Shown here: one piece after another, positions 7,912 to 18,172 of the stretch
Layout: the number at the start of each line of letters is the position of its first letter
Numbering within the stretch: the stretch's first letter is position 1
Assembly (NCBI RefSeq): GCF_020181615.1
Contig: NZ_CP084029.1
Span: 1,351,043-1,415,042 of the forward strand
Reading direction: 5' to 3'
Source: [Mycobacterium] crassicus
Lineage (GTDB): Bacteria > Actinomycetota > Actinomycetes > Mycobacteriales > Mycobacteriaceae
DNA: 64,000 nt
The notes under the pieces: model-generated
The model's database searches: none
What the model was told of the DNA's origin: nothing
The model's input: the letters and a program-made list of their open reading frames with translations, nothing else
Program-made: the position numbers and the translations under genes

Positions 7912-8997
7912 ATGGCGGGTCCACTGGCGGGATTGCGGGTCATCGAGCTGGCCGGGATCGGTCCGGGACCGCACGCGGCGATGATCCTCGGCGACCTGGG
8001 TGCCGACGTGGTCCGGGTGGACCGGCCGCCGAAATTCGGTGGCGGAGCCAGCAAGGACACCATGCTGCGCAACCGGCGTTCGGTGACCGCCGACCTGAAG
8101 ACGCCGGAAGGCCGCGACCTGGTGCTGCGGCTGGTCGCCAAGGCCGATGTGCTGATCGAGGGTTTCCGTCCGGGCGTCACCGAGCGGCTCGGGCTGGGTC
8201 CGGAGGACTGTGCCAAGGTCAATGAGCGGCTGATCTACGGCCGCATGACCGGCTGGGGACAGACCGGCCCGCGCGCCCAGCAGGCCGGCCACGACATCAA
8301 CTACATCTCCCTCAACGGCAGCTTGCACTCCATCGGCCGCAAGGGTGAGCGCCCGGTCCCGCCGCTGAACCTGGTCGGTGATTTCGGTGGCGGCTCGATG
8401 TTTCTGTTGGTCGGGATCTTGTCCGCGTTGTGGGAGCTGCAGCGTTCGGGCAAGGGGCAGGTGATCGACGCGGCGATGGTGGACGGGTCGAGCATGCTCG
8501 GGGCGATGATGTGGAGCTTCCGCGCGCAGGGGCTGTGGAGTGACGAGCGTGGCGTGAACATGCTCGACACCGGTGCGCCGTATTACGACACCTACGAATG
8601 CTCGGACGGGCGTTACGTCTCGGTGGGCTCGATCGAACCGCAGTTCTACGCCGAGCTGCTGGCCAAGCTGGAACTGGATCCGGCCGAGTTGCCGGCGCAG
8701 AACGACGTCAGCGGTTGGCCGGTGTTGCGGGAGAAGTTCACCGAGGCGTTCGCCGCCCACGATCGCGACCACTGGGCCAAGGTGTTCGCCACCTCGGATG
8801 CCTGTGTGGCGCCGGTGTTGGCGTTCAACGAGGTGCAGAGCGACTCGCACATCGCCGATCGCGGCACCTTCTACGACGCCAACGGCTATCTGCAGCCGAT
8901 GCCGGCGCCGCGATTCTCTCGCAGCGTTCCCGAGGTCCCGACTCCGCCGGCCGTTCTGGGAGCCGACAACGAGACCATCCTCAACGACTGGGTATAG
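7912..8997 (+). CDS. mcr: Alpha-methylacyl-CoA racemase
   Basis: 361 residues of the class III CoA-transferase (CaiB/BaiF) fold. The enzyme epimerises (2R)- and (2S)-methylacyl-CoA esters so that branched fatty acids or sterol side chains can enter beta-oxidation. The catalytic residues I recall for M. tuberculosis MCR (His126, Asp156, Glu241) appear here one position later: His127 in QAGHDINY, Asp157 in NLVGDFGGG and Glu242 in [11 protein letters not shown] 7912 has GAGGAGG 5 nt upstream. It is divergent from echA and followed after 41 bp by an HSD10-type dehydrogenase. This is one of the best-supported functional calls in the window. Confidence 0.93.
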   Translation: MAGPLAGLRVIELAGIGPGPHAAMILGDLGADVVRVDRPPKFGGGASKDTMLRNRRSVTADLKTPEGRDLVLRLVAKADVLIEGFRPGVTERLGLGPEDCAKVNERLIYGRMTGWGQTGPRAQQAGHDINYISLNGSLHSIGRKGERPVPPLNLVGDFGGGSMFLLVGILSALWELQRSGKGQVIDAAMVDGSSMLGAMMWSFRAQGLWSDERGVNMLDTGAPYYDTYECSDGRYVSVGSIEPQFYAELLAKLELDPAELPAQNDVSGWPVLREKFTEAFAAHDRDHWAKVFATSDACVAPVLAFNEVQSDSHIADRGTFYDANGYLQPMPAPRFSRSVPEVPTPPAVLGADNETILNDWV

Positions 8998-9021
8998 TCC
9001 CAACCAACCAGACGGTTGGGA
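8998..9021. promoter_or_regulatory. Inverted repeat between mcr and the SDR gene
   Basis: TCCCAACC and GGTTGGGA form a perfect 8-bp inverted repeat with an 8-nt centre. Nested inside, CCAACC-AGAC-GGTTGG (9004-9019) is a perfect palindrome of the layout seen in many TetR operators. It lies in the 41-bp gap before the GTG of the SDR, so it could be an operator or an attenuating hairpin. Confidence 0.5.
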
Positions 9022-9038
9022 ACGAGAGGGGCTAACGA

Positions 9039-10842
<1,804 letters not shown>

Positions 10843-10864
10843 TCGACCGCCTGAGTTTGCGTAG

Positions 10865-10895
10865 AGGGCTGCGATCCGCTTCGGATCGCAGCCCT
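10865..10895. terminator. Bidirectional terminator hairpin
   Basis: The perfect 14-bp stem AGGGCTGCGATCCG / CGGATCGCAGCCCT with a CTT loop lies between convergent genes ending at 10842 (+) and 10901 (-). A short T-rich stretch follows on the plus strand. Confidence 0.8.
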
Positions 10896-10900
10896 TTGCG

Positions 10901-11857
10901 TTATCGGCCGGATGCAGCGGCGGCGTAGCGCACGGTGTTGCGTTGGGAGCCCAAGTCGATCGCACCGTCGTCGGTTGCCACGGTGGCTTCGACGATGTCA
11001 CCGTCGCGCAGGTACCGGGGATTGCCGGCCTGCCGCTTGAAGAAGGCCTTCCACTTCACTGCCGGCGGCAGCAGCGAGCCGAGGATCTCGATCGGCTTGG
11101 GCGGAGCACTGAGCGCGGTGCCAACCGGCGTGCCGGTCAGGATCAGATCTCCGGCAGCGAGGTTCTGGAACCGGGTCAGAGACTGCAAGGCCTGCAGGGG
11201 GCGATACAGCATGTCGCCGTCCACCACCATGTCCTGACGGATCTCGCCGTTGACCGCCAGCCGCAGCCGCAACTCCCCGAACCGTGTCCAGTCGGCGGCG
11301 TCGAGCAGCACCAGGGCCGGGCCGACCGGGGTGAATCCGGGGTAGGACTTGGCCTCGTAGAACTGGGTCTGGGGCAGCTGGACGTCACGGGCCGACACGT
11401 CGTTGGTGACCACCAGGCCGGCGATCAGCTGTGGCAGGTCGGCCTCGGAAATCGTTGCACCGACCGGGATGTCACGGCCCACGACCAGGCCGATCTCGAC
11501 TTCGTAGTCGAGCAGGCGGACATGGCTGGGCTTGACCACATCGCCGAACGGGCCGGTGATCGACGCGGAGGCCTTACGGAAGAAGGTCAGCGGCACCGAC
11601 GCGGGGTTCATGCCGGCGTCTTTGACATGCGAGACGAAGTTGGTCATCTGGGCGATCACCCGGCACGGCGCCGTCACCGGGGAGAGCAGGGCCAGGCCGT
11701 CCACCGGCACGCTGTCGTGACTGCTTGCAGCGGATTCGATGGCACCCCGATCGGACAACAGCTCTCCGGTGGTGGTGGCGCGCGTAGCGATCCGCGCGGC
11801 TCCGATCGGGGTGCGCACCCACCAGCCGTCAGCGGTGCGAAGTACGGAAATGCTCAT
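10901..11857 (-). CDS. Fumarylacetoacetate hydrolase-family protein (hydratase/isomerase of meta-cleavage pathway)
   Basis: 318 residues. The FAH-fold metal site is visible as LDYEVEIGLVVG (two acidic ligands) and NDVSARDVQ, followed by KSYPGFTPVGP and LTGTPVGTA. Family members in aromatic catabolism act as 2-oxopent-4-enoate hydratase, 2-hydroxyhepta-2,4-dienedioate isomerase or acylpyruvate hydrolase, all divalent-metal-dependent and cytosolic. The ATG overlaps the stop of the upstream dioxygenase (4 bp), so it is the last gene of the TetR-dioxygenase-FAH operon. It would process the dienoate released by the C-C hydrolase. The exact reaction cannot be told from sequence. Confidence 0.85.
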   Translation of the reverse strand: MSISVLRTADGWWVRTPIGAARIATRATTTGELLSDRGAIESAASSHDSVPVDGLALLSPVTAPCRVIAQMTNFVSHVKDAGMNPASVPLTFFRKASASITGPFGDVVKPSHVRLLDYEVEIGLVVGRDIPVGATISEADLPQLIAGLVVTNDVSARDVQLPQTQFYEAKSYPGFTPVGPALVLLDAADWTRFGELRLRLAVNGEIRQDMVVDGDMLYRPLQALQSLTRFQNLAAGDLILTGTPVGTALSAPPKPIEILGSLLPPAVKWKAFFKRQAGNPRYLRDGDIVEATVATDDGAIDLGSQRNTVRYAAAASGR

Positions 11858-12960
11858 GAGGAGGCAACTTTCAGTAGGCCGGCCAGTCGGCGGACGTCGA
11901 AATCGTTGTCGTCGCGTAGTGCGGCGAGGATCGCGCGCGCCTCCCGAGGTGCTGTCCGCACTTCGGTGCCGAGGAAGTTCTTGCTGGCCGGCGGTCCCCA
12001 TTGGGCCAGCCCGGACGCGGTGAAGGGCGCCCAGCCCGGCTCCACGGTGTTGTCGAACATGTCACCGTCGGTGAAGTGTTCCACCAAGAAGCCGTCGGGA
12101 TCGCGCCAGTAGTCGAAGATCTGACTGCCCTGGATATGGCGGCCGACTCCCCAAGAGCGTTGGTAACCCAAGTCTTTGAGGTACTCGCCGCCGGCGGCCA
12201 GGGCGTCGAGGTCGCAGACCTGATACGCCGAATGCACATACCTGCTTGCCGGACCGAGCGCGATCGCCAGGGTGTGGTGGTCGGCCGGGGTGGTGCCTCG
12301 ATCGCAGCGGATGAAGCTCATCGTCGGACCGCGCTCGCGCTGCCCGGGGAAGAACAGAAAGTCGCTGACGATCATCCCGAGGGTGTCCAGGTACCAGTTG
12401 AGCGTCTGAAGGTACCGGGTGCTTTGCAGCACCAGGTGGCCGAGGCGTTGCACGATCGCCGGTGTGCGCGTGGGGCGCTGGGTGGCGTTGACCCTGCGCA
12501 CCGCGTGGCCGACGTTTACGCTCTGCGGGGTTTGCGCCGGCAGGGCGTCGAGCTCATGGGTGGACGATACGACCCGAACGACCATGCCGTTGGGATCGAG
12601 CAGGTCGACGCACGCTCCGCCGAGTGATTCCGGCAGCGGGGTGACGCGGCGGTCGGTCGCGGATGCCAGCCGAACCAGGTCCGCGGTGTCTTGGGCGCGA
12701 AACGCCATGCCGTGAAGGCGGTTCCGACTCCCTCGCCGGATGATCACGCACGGTTCGGCGGCGTCCGCGCCGCGCAGATGCAGTTCGTGCTCGGTCCGCA
12801 GTGCGGTGGCGAACCCGAATGCGTGGGCAAATTCCTCGGCCCGCGCCAAGTCGGGCTTGTCGAACTCCAGCCAGGCCAAGTCGTCGACCTTGATGATCGG
12901 CTTGGTCGACCTGCCGACGTGTTCACCTCGGTGCGCGCCCTGGGTGCTGTGCAGGGTCAT
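11854..12960 (-). CDS. Extradiol ring-cleavage dioxygenase (type I, two-domain VOC)
   Basis: 368 residues. The N-terminal VOC domain (about 22-132) has lost its metal ligands. The C-terminal domain (about 170-300) keeps the 2-His-1-carboxylate Fe(II) triad: His175 in RLGHLVL, His243 in YVHSAYQV and Glu294 in FLVEHF. His228/His229 in the ADHHTLAIA segment occupy the acid-base position known from BphC-type enzymes. It should cleave a catechol next to one hydroxyl. Both ends overlap neighbours by 4 bp (ATGA), giving a tightly coupled TetR-dioxygenase-FAH operon. About 60 residues of C-terminal extension follow the active domain. Substrate unknown. Confidence 0.87.
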   Translation of the reverse strand: MTLHSTQGAHRGEHVGRSTKPIIKVDDLAWLEFDKPDLARAEEFAHAFGFATALRTEHELHLRGADAAEPCVIIRRGSRNRLHGMAFRAQDTADLVRLASATDRRVTPLPESLGGACVDLLDPNGMVVRVVSSTHELDALPAQTPQSVNVGHAVRRVNATQRPTRTPAIVQRLGHLVLQSTRYLQTLNWYLDTLGMIVSDFLFFPGQRERGPTMSFIRCDRGTTPADHHTLAIALGPASRYVHSAYQVCDLDALAAGGEYLKDLGYQRSWGVGRHIQGSQIFDYWRDPDGFLVEHFTDGDMFDNTVEPGWAPFTASGLAQWGPPASKNFLGTEVRTAPREARAILAALRDDNDFDVRRLAGLLKVASS

Positions 12961-13589
12961 TGTCCGGCGTTCTCGGAGAGCAGGCGCACTGCCGTGCTGT
13001 AGAGGGCATTGGCGTGCATGTTGAACATCTCGATGAGATCCACCGCCTGGTCGTCGACTTCGTTGGCGATGAACAGACCGTCGGCTCCGGCAATGGCGTA
13101 GGTGACCAGCTGACGCATCTGGGTTTCGGTGAGCCCCGGGGTGAGCTCGCTCAGCGTCTCGGTCAGCGCCACGGCCGTCTGGGTGCGGGCCTGGATGAAC
13201 ATCGCCCGTGCCCGCGCCTCGATGGGCCGGCGCTCCAGTGCCAGCATCAGCCCGAGGCGAATGAAGTCCGGTGAGTCCAGTAGGGCTTTGGCGATCTGCA
13301 TCGCCAGGCCCTGCACCCGCTCGCGCGCCGTGCCGTCGCCGGGGACCTCCCAGGCGCGCAGCCAACTGGCGAAACTGCGCTCGATGACCGCCGCGATCAG
13401 GTCGTCCTTGTTCTTGAAGTGCCAATAGATCGAGCTGGCCGGTAAGTCGCACTTGGCGCTGACCAGCGCGATGCTGGTGCCTTCGTAACCGCGTTCGGCG
13501 GCGATCTCGGAGGCGGCATCGAGGATGCGTTCGCGAGACAGCTCGCCGTCAACCCTTTTGCGCCGCTTCGGCTGGACGGTGTTCGCCAT
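12957..13589 (-). CDS. TetR-family transcriptional regulator of the meta-cleavage cluster
   Basis: 210 residues. The N-terminal helix-turn-helix spans about residues 18-65 (RERILDAASEIAAERGYEG, then SSIYWHFKNKDDL), preceded by a basic KRRKR arm. The C-terminal ligand-binding domain is not assignable. It is the first gene of the minus-strand operon and is divergent from the flavin hydroxylase. The 93-bp gap contains two palindromes (13615-13630 and 13635-13651) that are the obvious operator. It is probably an autoregulated repressor relieved by the aromatic substrate or a CoA or ring-cleavage intermediate. Confidence 0.88.
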   Translation of the reverse strand: MANTVQPKRRKRVDGELSRERILDAASEIAAERGYEGTSIALVSAKCDLPASSIYWHFKNKDDLIAAVIERSFASWLRAWEVPGDGTARERVQGLAMQIAKALLDSPDFIRLGLMLALERRPIEARARAMFIQARTQTAVALTETLSELTPGLTETQMRQLVTYAIAGADGLFIANEVDDQAVDLIEMFNMHANALYSTAVRLLSENAGQ

Positions 13590-13607
13590 CGCGCCTCTCT
13601 TCGGGTC

Positions 13608-13637
13608 TTGACTCTGTAGTGATCACTACATTACCGT
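13608..13637 (+). promoter_or_regulatory. Promoter of the flavin hydroxylase operon
   Basis: TTGACT at 13608-13613 and TACCGT at 13632-13637 are separated by 18 bp. Both are overlapped or flanked by the TetR-type palindromes, so repression by steric hindrance is expected. Confidence 0.5.
13615..13630. promoter_or_regulatory. TetR operator, palindrome 1
   Basis: TGTAGTGATCACTACA is a perfect 16-bp palindrome in the divergent intergenic region between the tetR gene and the flavin hydroxylase. Confidence 0.75.
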
Positions 13638-13651
13638 AGCGATCACTACAG
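13635..13651. promoter_or_regulatory. TetR operator, palindrome 2
   Basis: GTAGCGATCACTAC is a one-mismatch repeat of the first operator, centred 21 bp (two helical turns) away. The arrangement suggests cooperative binding of two dimers on one DNA face. Confidence 0.7.
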
Positions 13652-13682
13652 AACAAGTTTCTCGGAAGCGAGAGCGGGCATC

Positions 13683-15212
13683 GTGACTACAGACACCTAC
13701 GACGTGGCGGTGATCGGCTATGGGCCCACCGGGGCCACGGCGGCCAACCTCTTAGGCCGGTTCGGCCTGAAAGTGATTGTGGTCGAGCGTGATCCGGATA
13801 TATATGGCCGTGCTCGGGCGATTTCCACCGACGAAGAGGTCATGCGAGTGTGGCAGTCGGTCGGTCTGGCCGAGCGGCTGCAGCAGGACATGCTGCCCGA
13901 CCTCCCGCTGAACTTCGTCGACGGTGCCGGTGTCCCGTTCATCGATCTGAAGATCACGCCACGTGGGTGCGGGCACCCGCCGCAGCAGTTTCTGTACCAG
14001 CCGGCCGTCGACAGCGTCCTACGTGAGGGCGTGCAGCGCTTCGCGAATGTCGAGGTGTTGCTGGAACACGAATGCCTGCGGGTGCTGTGCACGGGTGACG
14101 ACGTCGAGCTGCTCTGCGCCGACCTCGGTACCGACACCTTCAAGAGGCTCCGCGCCCGCTACGTGATCGCCGCCGACGGGGGAGCATCGCCGGTCAGAGG
14201 TCAGCTCGGGATCGGCTATTCGGGTAGCACCTACGGTGAGCGCTGGGTGGTCATCGACACCAAAGTCCTGCGGGAGTGGGATGCCCACGACCGGTTGCGA
14301 TTCCACTGCAATCCCGCCCGGCCGATGGTCGACTGCCCGACCCCGTTGGGGCACCACCGCTGGGAGTTCCCCGCCCGAACCGATGAGGACGAGCAGAAAC
14401 TCCTGCGCGAGGAAGAGATCTGGAAGGTCCTGGGTGTCCAGGGCATCACCCCCGAGCACGTCAAGATCCTTCGGGCGGTGATCTACAGCCATCATGTCCG
14501 TGTCGCCGACCGGTGGCGGGTGGGGCGGGTTTTCCTGGCCGGGGACGCCGCGCACGCCATGCCGCCGTGGATCGGGCAGGGCATGTCTGCCGGAGTACGT
14601 GACGCGGCCAACCTGTGCTGGAAGCTCGCGGCCGTGATCAACGGACTGGCGCCTGAGGCGTTGCTGGATTCGTATCAGGCCGAACGCAAACCGCACGTGA
14701 CCGAAACAACCCGGCGTGCCCGCATGGTCGGCCGGGTCATCACCGAACGTAACCGGGCCATCGCCCTCGCACGCAACTACGCCATGCGTGCGTTGACGCG
14801 CGTGCCCCTCGCACGTGCCGCGTCACAACGCCGGATGTGGGTTCCTGATGCCCGCTATGCGGAGGGATTCCTTGCCGCCGACCGGCATCGCGCCGTCGGA
14901 TGGCAGATCCCGCAACCGTCGGTCGCCGCCGGCGACGGCACCCGCGTTCGCCTCGACGATCTGCTGGATGGGCGCTGGGCCGTCTTGCATACCGGGGTAC
15001 CACCTTCGGGCGCAGCGGCCTGGACCGAGCTGGGAGTCCCGGCGTTCCGGATCTCCGATCCCGGTCTGGTGGATTGGCTCGGCCGTCGGAAGGCCGCCGC
15101 GGTGGTGCTGCGCCCGGACGGATTCATCTATGCCGCCGCCGCATCCGGGCAATCGCTGCCCGCACCCCCGGACGGATACACCGTCGCCACCAGAAACGAG
15201 GTAATCGCATGA
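13683..15212 (+). CDS. FAD-dependent aromatic hydroxylase (MhpA/class A flavoprotein monooxygenase)
   Basis: 509 residues from GTG 13683. The FAD-binding GxGxxG is IGYGPTGA (residues 11-18), the DG motif is AADGGASPVRG (about 163-172), and the GD motif FLAGDAAHAMPP has Asp288. Residues after about 400 form the extra thioredoxin-like C-terminal domain typical of 3-(3-hydroxyphenyl)propionate hydroxylase relatives. It uses NAD(P)H and O2 to hydroxylate a phenolic ring to a catechol. It starts the plus-strand operon, its stop overlapping the hydrolase ATG, and its product should feed one of the two extradiol dioxygenases. The family is secure; the substrate is not. Confidence 0.88.
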   Translation: MTTDTYDVAVIGYGPTGATAANLLGRFGLKVIVVERDPDIYGRARAISTDEEVMRVWQSVGLAERLQQDMLPDLPLNFVDGAGVPFIDLKITPRGCGHPPQQFLYQPAVDSVLREGVQRFANVEVLLEHECLRVLCTGDDVELLCADLGTDTFKRLRARYVIAADGGASPVRGQLGIGYSGSTYGERWVVIDTKVLREWDAHDRLRFHCNPARPMVDCPTPLGHHRWEFPARTDEDEQKLLREEEIWKVLGVQGITPEHVKILRAVIYSHHVRVADRWRVGRVFLAGDAAHAMPPWIGQGMSAGVRDAANLCWKLAAVINGLAPEALLDSYQAERKPHVTETTRRARMVGRVITERNRAIALARNYAMRALTRVPLARAASQRRMWVPDARYAEGFLAADRHRAVGWQIPQPSVAAGDGTRVRLDDLLDGRWAVLHTGVPPSGAAAWTELGVPAFRISDPGLVDWLGRRKAAAVVLRPDGFIYAAAASGQSLPAPPDGYTVATRNEVIA

Positions 15213-16063
15213 CCACCACCGACCTCACCGAGCGCACCGTTGACGTCGCCGGCCGACCGATATTCGTCACTGAGGCCGGCAGCGGCCCCGCGGTCGTGCT
15301 GCTGCACGGCGGGGGACCGGGAGCGACCGGGGTGTCGAACTACTCACGCAACATCGACGCACTGGCGCAGAACTTCCGCGTCATCGTGCCCGACATGCCC
15401 GGCTATGGCGGCTCGGCCAAACATGTCGACCAGGCAGACCCGTTCGGCTGTCTCGCCACCGCGATGCTCGGCCTGCTTGACGCGCTGGGCATCGACACCG
15501 CGCACCTGGTCGGCAACTCCTACGGGGGAGCGTGCGCGCTGCGACTGGCAATGGACTCGCCCGCACGGGTCGGCAAGCTGGTCCTGATGGGACCCGGCGG
15601 TATCGGCACCACGCGCGGCGCACCGACCGAAGGGCTCAAGAAACTGCTCGCCTACTACGGCGGCGACGGCCCCAGCCGCGCCAAGCTGGAGACCTTCATC
15701 CGCACCTACCTGGTCTACGACGGCGCCTCGGTCCCCGACGAGCTGATCGATCTGCGCTATGCGGCGTCGATCGATCCGGAGGTGGTGGCCAACCCGCCGC
15801 TGCGCCGGCCGTCGGGACCGACCGCGCTGCGCACGCTGTGGCGGATGGACCTGACCCGCGATAAGCGGCTGGCTAAGCTCGACATCCCGACCCTGGTGCT
15901 GTGGGGCCGCGACGACAAGGTCAATCGGCCCGCCGGCGGCCCGCTGCTGGTGAACCTGATGCCCAACGCCGATCTGGTTATGACCGCCCGCACCGGGCAC
16001 TGGATGCAGTGGGAACGCGCCGAACTGTTCAACCGGATCGTCACCGAATTCCTCGCATCATGA
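15209..16063 (+). CDS. Alpha/beta hydrolase, meta-cleavage product C-C hydrolase (MhpC/BphD/HsaD-like)
   Basis: 284 residues. The oxyanion-hole motif HGGGPGA is near residue 34, the nucleophile Ser104 lies in GNSYGGA, the acid Asp235 in WGRDDKVN and the base His264 in TGHWMQWE. This spacing matches C-C bond hydrolases that split 6-oxo-dienoate ring-cleavage products into a 2-hydroxypentadienoate and a carboxylic acid. ATG 15209 overlaps the flavin hydroxylase stop, and the 3' end overlaps the next dioxygenase ATG. Both are 4-bp overlaps, so hydroxylation, ring cleavage and hydrolysis are co-translated. Confidence 0.88.
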   Translation: MTTTDLTERTVDVAGRPIFVTEAGSGPAVVLLHGGGPGATGVSNYSRNIDALAQNFRVIVPDMPGYGGSAKHVDQADPFGCLATAMLGLLDALGIDTAHLVGNSYGGACALRLAMDSPARVGKLVLMGPGGIGTTRGAPTEGLKKLLAYYGGDGPSRAKLETFIRTYLVYDGASVPDELIDLRYAASIDPEVVANPPLRRPSGPTALRTLWRMDLTRDKRLAKLDIPTLVLWGRDDKVNRPAGGPLLVNLMPNADLVMTARTGHWMQWERAELFNRIVTEFLAS

Positions 16064-17076
16064 CCACCACCGCAGCGCCCTCGATATTCGGCAATGTCCG
16101 GCTGGGGTACGTGGCCGTCGAGACGCAACGGTTCGCCGATTGGCGACGATTCGGTCGTGATGCCATCGGCATGCACGTCGACGACACCCTGCCCGATGTG
16201 ATGCGGTTTCGGCTCGACGACACCGCCTGCCGATTCCTGCTGCAGCGCGGGCCGGCCGAGGACGTCACCGCGCTCGGTTGGCAACTGGATGACCACAGCG
16301 GATTCGACGAGGTCGTCGCCCGGGTCGCCGGGCACGGTGTGCCGGTTGTCGAGGGAACCGCGGAGGAGGCGGCACTGCGCGGGGTGGAGCGGCTGGCGCG
16401 ATTCCCCGGCCCCAACGGCCTGGTGCAGGAGATCTTCGCCCGGCCGGCTGTAGCCGAGGCCCCGCTTATGACCGCAGTGCCCGGGGGATTCGTCACCGGT
16501 GAGGGCGGAATCGGCCACGTCGCGGTCAGCACCAAACAGCCTCAGCAGATGCGCGGGTACTACGCCACGGTGTTCGACGCGCGGCTGTCGGATTTCATCG
16601 ACGAGACGATCAGCGGTGTCAAGGTCAAGATCCGGTTCCTGCGGGTCAACCAACGCCACCATTCGGTGGCGATCGTCGCTGTGAACCGCCTGCCGATCAA
16701 CCCGATTCGCACTCGCGTGCAGCACGTCAACATCCAGGTCGCGGAGTTGGACGACATGATCGCGTCCTATCAGCGGGTCAAGCAGCTGGGTTTCGAGATG
16801 GCGCTGGCCGTCGGGCAGCACCCCAATGACCGGCAGTTGTCGTTCTACGCCAAGACGCCGTCCGGCTTCGAATGGGAGGTTGGTTGGAATCCCCTCGTCG
16901 TCGACGAGACCACCTGGGAGCCCACCACGTACCAGGGCATCAGCATCTGGGGCCACACTCCCGAAGGTCAGACCATCATCGACAAGTTCAGGCAATTCAG
17001 GGTGGGCGCGGCGTCGCTGCTCCACCGCGAAGACATGGTCGCCGCCCTGGCGGGGGCAGGCATTCCCGACAACTGA
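16060..17076 (+). CDS. Second extradiol dioxygenase (type I, BphC/HsaC-like)
   Basis: 338 residues with two VOC domains. The Fe(II) ligands in the C-terminal domain are His153 (GIGHVAVS), His222 (RVQHVNIQ) and Glu273 (FEWEVGW); His200/His201 supply the acid-base histidine. It is not a close copy of the dioxygenase at 11854-12960. The N-terminal domain is better conserved and the C-terminal tail differs, so the two probably act on different catechols. It sits directly after the C-C hydrolase and is the likelier partner of the flavin hydroxylase. A 14-bp gap separates it from the amidohydrolase. Confidence 0.88.
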   Translation: MTTTAAPSIFGNVRLGYVAVETQRFADWRRFGRDAIGMHVDDTLPDVMRFRLDDTACRFLLQRGPAEDVTALGWQLDDHSGFDEVVARVAGHGVPVVEGTAEEAALRGVERLARFPGPNGLVQEIFARPAVAEAPLMTAVPGGFVTGEGGIGHVAVSTKQPQQMRGYYATVFDARLSDFIDETISGVKVKIRFLRVNQRHHSVAIVAVNRLPINPIRTRVQHVNIQVAELDDMIASYQRVKQLGFEMALAVGQHPNDRQLSFYAKTPSGFEWEVGWNPLVVDETTWEPTTYQGISIWGHTPEGQTIIDKFRQFRVGAASLLHREDMVAALAGAGIPDN

Positions 17077-17090
17077 TCCAGGGAGCCCCG

Positions 17091-18122
17091 ATGCTGCGAA
17101 TCGACACCCACCACCACCTGATCCCACCCGACTACCGGACGGCGCTGCGAAAAGCCGGGATCGACGAAGCCGGCGGGCGGGCGCTTCCGGAGTGGAGCGC
17201 GGACGCGTCGTTGCAGGCCATGGCTGACCTCGATGTGGGCGCCGCGATCCTGTCGGTGTCGACGCCGGGCACCACCTTTGTGTCCGGCCCGGGCGATGCC
17301 GCGGCGTGGGCGCGCGACCTCAACGACTACACAGCGGCGCTGGTGGCCGCCCATCCCGGCCGGTTCGGCTTCTTCGCCACCATCCCGATGCCGCATCTGG
17401 ATGCGTCGGTGGCCGAAGCCATCCGCGCCCTGGACGAACTCGCGGCCGATGGCGTGGTGCTGCTGGCCAACAGTGCCGGGGTGTACCTGGGTCAAGACGG
17501 GCAGGACGAGCTGTTCACCGCACTGAACGAGCGCGCGGCCGTGGTGTTCATTCACCCCGCCGACCTGCCGGGACCGGCGGTGCCCGGGGTCGCCCCGTTC
17601 GCCACCGACTTCCTATTGGACACCACGCGGGCCGCTTACCTGTTGGTGCGCAACGATATTCACCGCAGATACCCGAAGATCCGCTTCCTGTTGAGCCACG
17701 CCGGGGGCTTTGTGCCCTATGCCAGTCATCGGATGGCGGTCGCGATCATGGCGGACACCGGGCGCAATCCCGCCGACAGCCTGGATGATTTCGCCGGCTT
17801 CTACTTCGACACCGCGCTGTCATCGAGCGCCGCTGCGCTGCCGAGCCTGCTGGCTTTCGCGAAACCCGGGCATATCACCTTCGGGTCGGACTGGCCGTTC
17901 GCGCCGATCGCCGGCGGGAGATTGTTCGCTGCTGGTCTGGAGACCTATGCCGGTCTGGATCGGGCTGGCCGCGATGCGATCGACCGGACAAATGCTGTGG
18001 GGCTTTTTCCCCGGTTTGGCGTCGGTGCCGCTGAGATCCGCCGGCCGGTGATTCAGCGGGTGCGGCACGCTGCCGGCCGTCACGCGATGCGTGCCCTGTC
18101 GCGCGTGCTCAGTCGTAGCTGA
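17091..18122 (+). CDS. Amidohydrolase-2 family protein, probable non-oxidative decarboxylase (ACMSD-like)
   Basis: 343 residues of the ACMSD/gamma-resorcylate decarboxylase branch of the metal-dependent amidohydrolases. The metal site is visible as IDTHHHLIP (His7 and His9 as the HxH pair), His155 in VFIHPADLPG, catalytic His203 in LSHAGGF and Asp267 in FGSDWPF. Family enzymes remove a carboxyl group from aromatic acids or semialdehydes, or hydrolyse related ring products. As last gene of the operon it may decarboxylate the starting aromatic acid or an intermediate. The final 35 residues are basic and outside the usual barrel. A hairpin follows at 18173-18192. Confidence 0.83.
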   Translation: MLRIDTHHHLIPPDYRTALRKAGIDEAGGRALPEWSADASLQAMADLDVGAAILSVSTPGTTFVSGPGDAAAWARDLNDYTAALVAAHPGRFGFFATIPMPHLDASVAEAIRALDELAADGVVLLANSAGVYLGQDGQDELFTALNERAAVVFIHPADLPGPAVPGVAPFATDFLLDTTRAAYLLVRNDIHRRYPKIRFLLSHAGGFVPYASHRMAVAIMADTGRNPADSLDDFAGFYFDTALSSSAAALPSLLAFAKPGHITFGSDWPFAPIAGGRLFAAGLETYAGLDRAGRDAIDRTNAVGLFPRFGVGAAEIRRPVIQRVRHAAGRHAMRALSRVLSRS

Positions 18123-18172
18123 GAGGTCCGCCGAATGGGCGGCCGTCCACGCGCAACCACGCAGTATTGAAG

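Noticed and set aside
7861..9003. Minus-strand frame continuing upstream of the enoyl-CoA hydratase start
   Set aside because: It is antisense to mcr, has no family motif, and arises from GC-rich codon bias; the hydratase start at 7860 is well supported.
12001..12627. Plus-strand frame opposite the first extradiol dioxygenase
   Set aside because: Composition is typical of antisense; the minus-strand dioxygenase has intact Fe ligands and overlaps with neighbours.
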